This document shows, in pieces, positions 61,830 to 64,000 of a DNA stretch of 64,000 nucleotides. A program made the position numbers and the translations under genes. The notes below the pieces were generated by a model that was not told where the DNA came from, did not search any database, and worked only from the letters and a program-made list of their open reading frames with translations. Numbering within the stretch: the stretch's first letter is position 1; every line of letters starts with the position of its first letter. This stretch comes from Paenalicyclobacillus mengziensis (lineage in GTDB: Bacteria; Bacillota; Bacilli; Alicyclobacillales; Alicyclobacillaceae), in the NCBI RefSeq assembly GCF_017298635.1, contig NZ_CP071182.1, positions 4,998,001 to 5,062,000 of the forward strand, given 5' to 3'.

Positions 61830-62071
61830 CAAATCCACCCCTTTTGGCTGAGGATTTCTATAACTTGCTTCACGTAAACTTCTTTCACATGGTTCCCGTG
61901 ACGCGGAACAACGATCTGGTCTGTGCCAAGAACGTATCGGTAATGACTCGAACCCTTGCCAGACTGTTTTCTTTCGAATCCAGTATTACGCAACACCTTA
62001 TCCAACTCATCGTACCGTACCGATTTCGGGTTATTGCGGATGCTCTGCAACAATTTTTCCCATTGGCTCAC
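61829..62071 (-). CDS. hicA: HicA-like mRNA interferase toxin
   Basis: An ~80-residue protein. The dsRBD-like HicA fold is recognisable by RYDELDKVLRNTGFERKQSGKGSSHYRYVL and the catalytic His in GSSHY. The C-terminal HVKEVYVKQVIEIL is typical. Start GTG 62071 follows GGGGTGAAG; a longer frame reaches 62089. It cleaves mRNA when free of HicB. It precedes hicB. Confidence 0.9.
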   Translation of the reverse strand: MSQWEKLLQSIRNNPKSVRYDELDKVLRNTGFERKQSGKGSSHYRYVLGTDQIVVPRHGNHVKEVYVKQVIEILSQKGWI

Positions 62072-62158
62072 GCCTTCACCCCGCGCCAAGCAATATCGTA
62101 TTTGATATTATAACGTGTATGAATGTGAATTACCACCACTGGTCCTTCTTGTGCTATC

Positions 62159-62250
62159 CTGCCCTTGAGTACCACAAGCCTCTGGCGAGCACGGTTGCAT
62201 GTTCATGCAATCACACGAACTTGTGGCATCTACATTTGCTGCGTGAGGAC
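62159..62250 (-). repeat. Array repeat 19
   Basis: CTGCCCTTGAG at 62159. Arms ACCACAAG (62171-62178) and CTTGTGG (62220-62226). Perfect apical palindrome TTGCATG-TT-CATGCAA at 62195-62210. The clearest copy. Confidence 0.85.
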
Positions 62251-62251
62251 C

Positions 62252-62608
62252 TTATTTCCGCAGCGGCATAAATTGTGCTGGATCTAGGACATCCGCTTCG
62301 CTAACAATGGCAGTCAATCCAGCGTCGGTTTTGGTCTCATGCCATTCTCCCTGGTCCCAAAACACCGCATCGCCAATTCCAACAGAAACTAACTCATCTG
62401 CGTCGCAGCGAACCCATCCCTGCCCACTTACGACAAGGAGCAATTGTGGGCAAGATGCTTCGTGAAAGCCGACAATTCCGTTTGGTTCGAGGTGCATGCA
62501 TCCTATATGTGCAGGTTTATCACAAGTCAAAATTCCTGACATGACGAAATTCGAATCAAAACGAGAAATCGTTTTTCCCGTTTCGTAACCAAACCGAAAG
62601 ATTTTCAC
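62252..62608 (-). CDS. Cupin-domain protein
   Basis: A 118-residue single-domain cupin: HIGCMHLEPNGIVGFHEASCPQLLLVVSGQGW is the first motif (with one His and a Glu-type set), and GDAVFWDQGEWHETKTD the second, with its His. Such proteins bind metal or small ligands; function unknown. Single-gene unit between repeats 19 and 20. Confidence 0.82.
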   Translation of the reverse strand: MKIFRFGYETGKTISRFDSNFVMSGILTCDKPAHIGCMHLEPNGIVGFHEASCPQLLLVVSGQGWVRCDADELVSVGIGDAVFWDQGEWHETKTDAGLTAIVSEADVLDPAQFMPLRK

Positions 62609-62672
62609 TCAGAAATCACCTCGCCCCTACCGCTCTTATTCATTCATTTACAGGATTACTTATGGAGCTCTG

Positions 62673-62695
62673 CTGCCCATTTGTTCAAGAAGAAA
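62673..62695 (-). repeat. Array repeat 20, core only
   Basis: CTGCCCATTTG at 62673 directly after the stop of the nucleotidyltransferase gene. Arms and apical palindrome are missing, so this copy looks truncated. Confidence 0.5.
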
Positions 62696-63274
62696 TCAAG
62701 TCAGTTCCAGCATTGTAATCCACTTTGAGTTAGGGTTGTTTGTTTTCAATGCCGTTAAAAGCCATTCCCGCTGTTGCTCACTACAGTGACTAATGTACGA
62801 TGTGAAATCCTGTTCGTCCTTCTCACGACCTTCTTTCGACTTAAACAACAATTGCCATTCGGGAGCGACGTACTTCCGTCCTTGATTATCCATTCTTATG
62901 AAGTCATGAAGGGGCATACGGATAGATGGGTCACGACGGAATATTACCTCATCATCAATCCTGTCCGTCAGAAGAATTTCGATGAATTGCTCGCCTTTTC
63001 TGAGATGCAAACCAAATCGAGGTGGTGAGGTATCTTGGACAGTTCTACACGGTTCAAGGCGGTGTTCTCCGGGGATTGCAACCGCTATGTCCCAGTCGGA
63101 GAAATAATCCAGAACGCCTTGTACGTGTTGTCTAAACACGCAAATATCCACATCTTCGTGCTGACGAGTGACCGCCCCCAATGCGAGATCGATACTCCAA
63201 CCTCCAGCGATTAACCACGGATACTGAAAATCCTTCATCAACTCTGCCACAGAATCCAATTGTTCTGAATCCAC
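62696..63274 (-). CDS. Nucleotidyltransferase (aminoglycoside/lincosamide adenylyltransferase-like)
   Basis: A 192-residue protein with the nucleotidyltransferase-2 type signature WLIAGGWSIDLALGAVTRQHEDVDICV (G-G-W ... D-x-D: HEDVDI). FKSKEGREKDEQDF follows in the C-terminal half. This is the pattern of ANT(2'')/LinB-like enzymes and of many relatives of unknown substrate. Resistance is not shown, but genes of this class are frequent cargo of integrons. Start at 63274. Single-gene array unit. Confidence 0.8.
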   Translation of the reverse strand: MDSEQLDSVAELMKDFQYPWLIAGGWSIDLALGAVTRQHEDVDICVFRQHVQGVLDYFSDWDIAVAIPGEHRLEPCRTVQDTSPPRFGLHLRKGEQFIEILLTDRIDDEVIFRRDPSIRMPLHDFIRMDNQGRKYVAPEWQLLFKSKEGREKDEQDFTSYISHCSEQQREWLLTALKTNNPNSKWITMLELT

Positions 63275-63321
63275 TTCTTCTGATCACCGCCTCACATTAA
63301 AGGTCATATTCCAGTATTGGG

Positions 63322-63331
63322 GTGCCCGTTA
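63322..63331 (-). repeat. Array repeat 21, core only
   Basis: GTGCCCGTTA at 63322, containing the stop codon of the acetyltransferase gene. No arms or apical palindrome. Truncated copy. Confidence 0.45.
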
Positions 63332-63757
63332 GCTGAATACCAATCGACAGTGAAACCGCTCAACTCCAGGATATTTCTCGCCAAGGGACTGTATTTCGAA
63401 TCCATATCTCCGATAAAATTCAACCGCATCAGGATCTGTTTCCGCTATCAATTCGGTGAGATTCTCCAACTGAAGGAGCTCATCAATCATTGCTTGCCCG
63501 ATTCCGCACTTACGTTTGTGTTCATCGACAGCAACGTGAAGGATTTCAGCAGAGGCTCCTTCTTTTTTGAATCCAATAATACCTAACGCCGAGCCATCTT
63601 TGCCGATGCAAACATACAGATTCGAATTGCCGGGGGAGTAAACTTGCTCCAAAATGTTGCTGAGCTTTTCATCCGTGGCGGAACCGACCGCATATGACAA
63701 CAACTGTTTTATCTGTTCAATGGGTATGAGGAGACTACTGTGTTTAACCAGTGTCAC
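63329..63757 (-). CDS. GNAT-family N-acetyltransferase
   Basis: A ~142-residue GNAT protein. Motif A is ILHVAVDEHKRKCGIGQAMIDELL (the R/Q-x-x-G-x-G/A acetyl-CoA loop reads RKCGIG), and AVEFYRRYGFEIQSLGEKYPG is the C-terminal motif B. Start GTG 63757 follows AAAGGGG. The stop lies in the truncated repeat 21. Substrate unknown. Confidence 0.87.
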   Translation of the reverse strand: MTLVKHSSLLIPIEQIKQLLSYAVGSATDEKLSNILEQVYSPGNSNLYVCIGKDGSALGIIGFKKEGASAEILHVAVDEHKRKCGIGQAMIDELLQLENLTELIAETDPDAVEFYRRYGFEIQSLGEKYPGVERFHCRLVFS

Positions 63758-63832
63758 AACCGACACCCCTTTCAGCAGCAACTAAGCCTTTTCTGTCGCA
63801 AACCTGCTTCGTTTGTGCAGCAAGACCTTATC

Positions 63833-63930
63833 TGCCGCTCACCGCATGTATATGCAGAATCGGTGCATTACCCGTGTGAGAGATATACCCCCAGATGACG
63901 ATCTGGTCGAGCAGGAACCCCCTTTAGTAC
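63833..63930 (-). repeat. Array repeat 22 (array continues to the right)
   Basis: Core variant CTGCCGCTCACCG at 63833. Apical GCATG-TA-TATGC at 63845-63856. CACCG and CGGTG arms. Far-end motif ACCCCCTTTAGTAC (63918-63931), which would contain the stop codon of a further minus-strand gene entering from beyond 64000. Confidence 0.65.
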
Positions 63931-64000
63931 ATTGTTTTCTTCCAACATTTGTTTACACACGACAATCACCAGTCCGATAGCCGTTCAGCAATATTTTCTG

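Larger units (their letters stand above)
43706..63930 (-). repeat. Integron-like array of single-gene units separated by palindromic repeats
   Basis: About 20 copies of an imperfect palindrome separate unrelated short genes, nearly all on the minus strand. On the plus strand each repeat begins CTGCCC. It has paired arms, often with one unpaired base, around an apical palindrome close to TGYATRTTYATRCA, and often ends near CCCCTTTA at the stop codon of the next gene. One gene plus one 3' repeat makes a unit. The canonical integron core GTTRRRY is not seen. No recombinase is in the window. The array runs to the right edge. Confidence 0.8.

Noticed and set aside
43706..63930. Calling the repeats canonical integron attC sites
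   Set aside because: I could not find matching RYYYAAC/GTTRRRY cores in the copies, the apical part is conserved instead of variable, and no integrase is present. Integron-like is as far as the sequence allows.
63935..64000. A further array gene at the right edge
   Set aside because: A minus-strand frame with the stop at a CCCCTTTAG-type repeat end is likely, but only about 20 codons are visible and no family can be recognised.
1..64000. tRNA or rRNA genes
   Set aside because: No rRNA-like stretch was noticed, and no cloverleaf with a TTCRANYC-type T arm was recognised by eye. A tRNA scan would be decisive.

Overview
The window looks like a chromosome segment of a low- to mid-GC Gram-positive bacterium, most likely of the Alicyclobacillus type. 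This is inferred from strong AGGAGG-type ribosome sites, frequent GTG/TTG starts, secreted stalk-domain and SLH proteins, ECF sigma/anti-sigma genes and Firmicutes-style sugar operons. Coding density is high. The accessory load is heavy and several genes are decaying.

Layout. (1) 1-10.6 kb: the end of a DDE insertion sequence that truncates a histidine kinase gene, a few secreted proteins, and a 5'-nucleotidase gene split by a nested insertion. An IS200/IS605-type tnpA-tnpB element sits inside the nucleotidase gene, and a 2,340-bp two-gene element (a DUF4338/DruA-family gene overlapping an IS4-type transposase) sits inside the terminal hairpin of the IS605-type element. (2) 10.9-21.1 kb: remnants of a DinB-like gene and an L-ribulokinase gene, then a divergent gene set that fits D-apiose/D-apionate catabolism: sugar ABC transporter, apionolactonase-like ApnL, apionate oxidoisomerase-like ApnO, an SDR, 3-oxo-isoapionate decarboxylase-like OiaC and a GntR regulator. 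(3) 21.2-30.2 kb: a second, minus-strand sugar or sugar-acid operon (TIM-barrel isomerase, ion/organic-acid transporter, HyuA-like protein, HExxH protein, PfkB kinase, hexulose-phosphate synthase and isomerase, broken KDPG aldolase) with a LacI regulator and a perfect 27-bp palindromic operator. (4) 30.5-43.5 kb: MaoC and HAD genes, a small non-autonomous IS605-like element with an RNA-like core hit by a second identical copy of the DruA/IS4 element, an APC permease, a block of small palindromes, a large SLH/Ig-like/glycosidase-like surface protein, an XRE regulator pair, and an MFS exporter with an ArsR-type regulator.

(5) 43.7 kb to the right edge: the most unusual part. About 20 unrelated small accessory genes, nearly all on the minus strand, are each separated by a copy of an 80-110 bp imperfect palindrome. 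Each repeat has a CTGCCC core (GGGCAG on the gene strand), paired arms that often contain one unpaired base, and a conserved apical palindrome close to TGCATRTTCATGCA. The genes encode Nudix hydrolases, VOC proteins, HicAB, a cold-shock protein, an ECF sigma/anti-sigma pair, a nucleotidyltransferase, a GNAT protein, several HExxH proteins, MFS and SDR proteins, and single-helix membrane proteins. The organisation (one gene plus one 3' stem-loop per unit, a common orientation, a terminator at the distal end) is that of an integron gene-cassette array. However, the repeats lack the canonical GTTRRRY core and their most conserved part is the apical hairpin. No recombinase is visible. If the system behaves like an integron, it should lie to the right of the window.

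All functional names are from reading motifs by eye. No database search was run.
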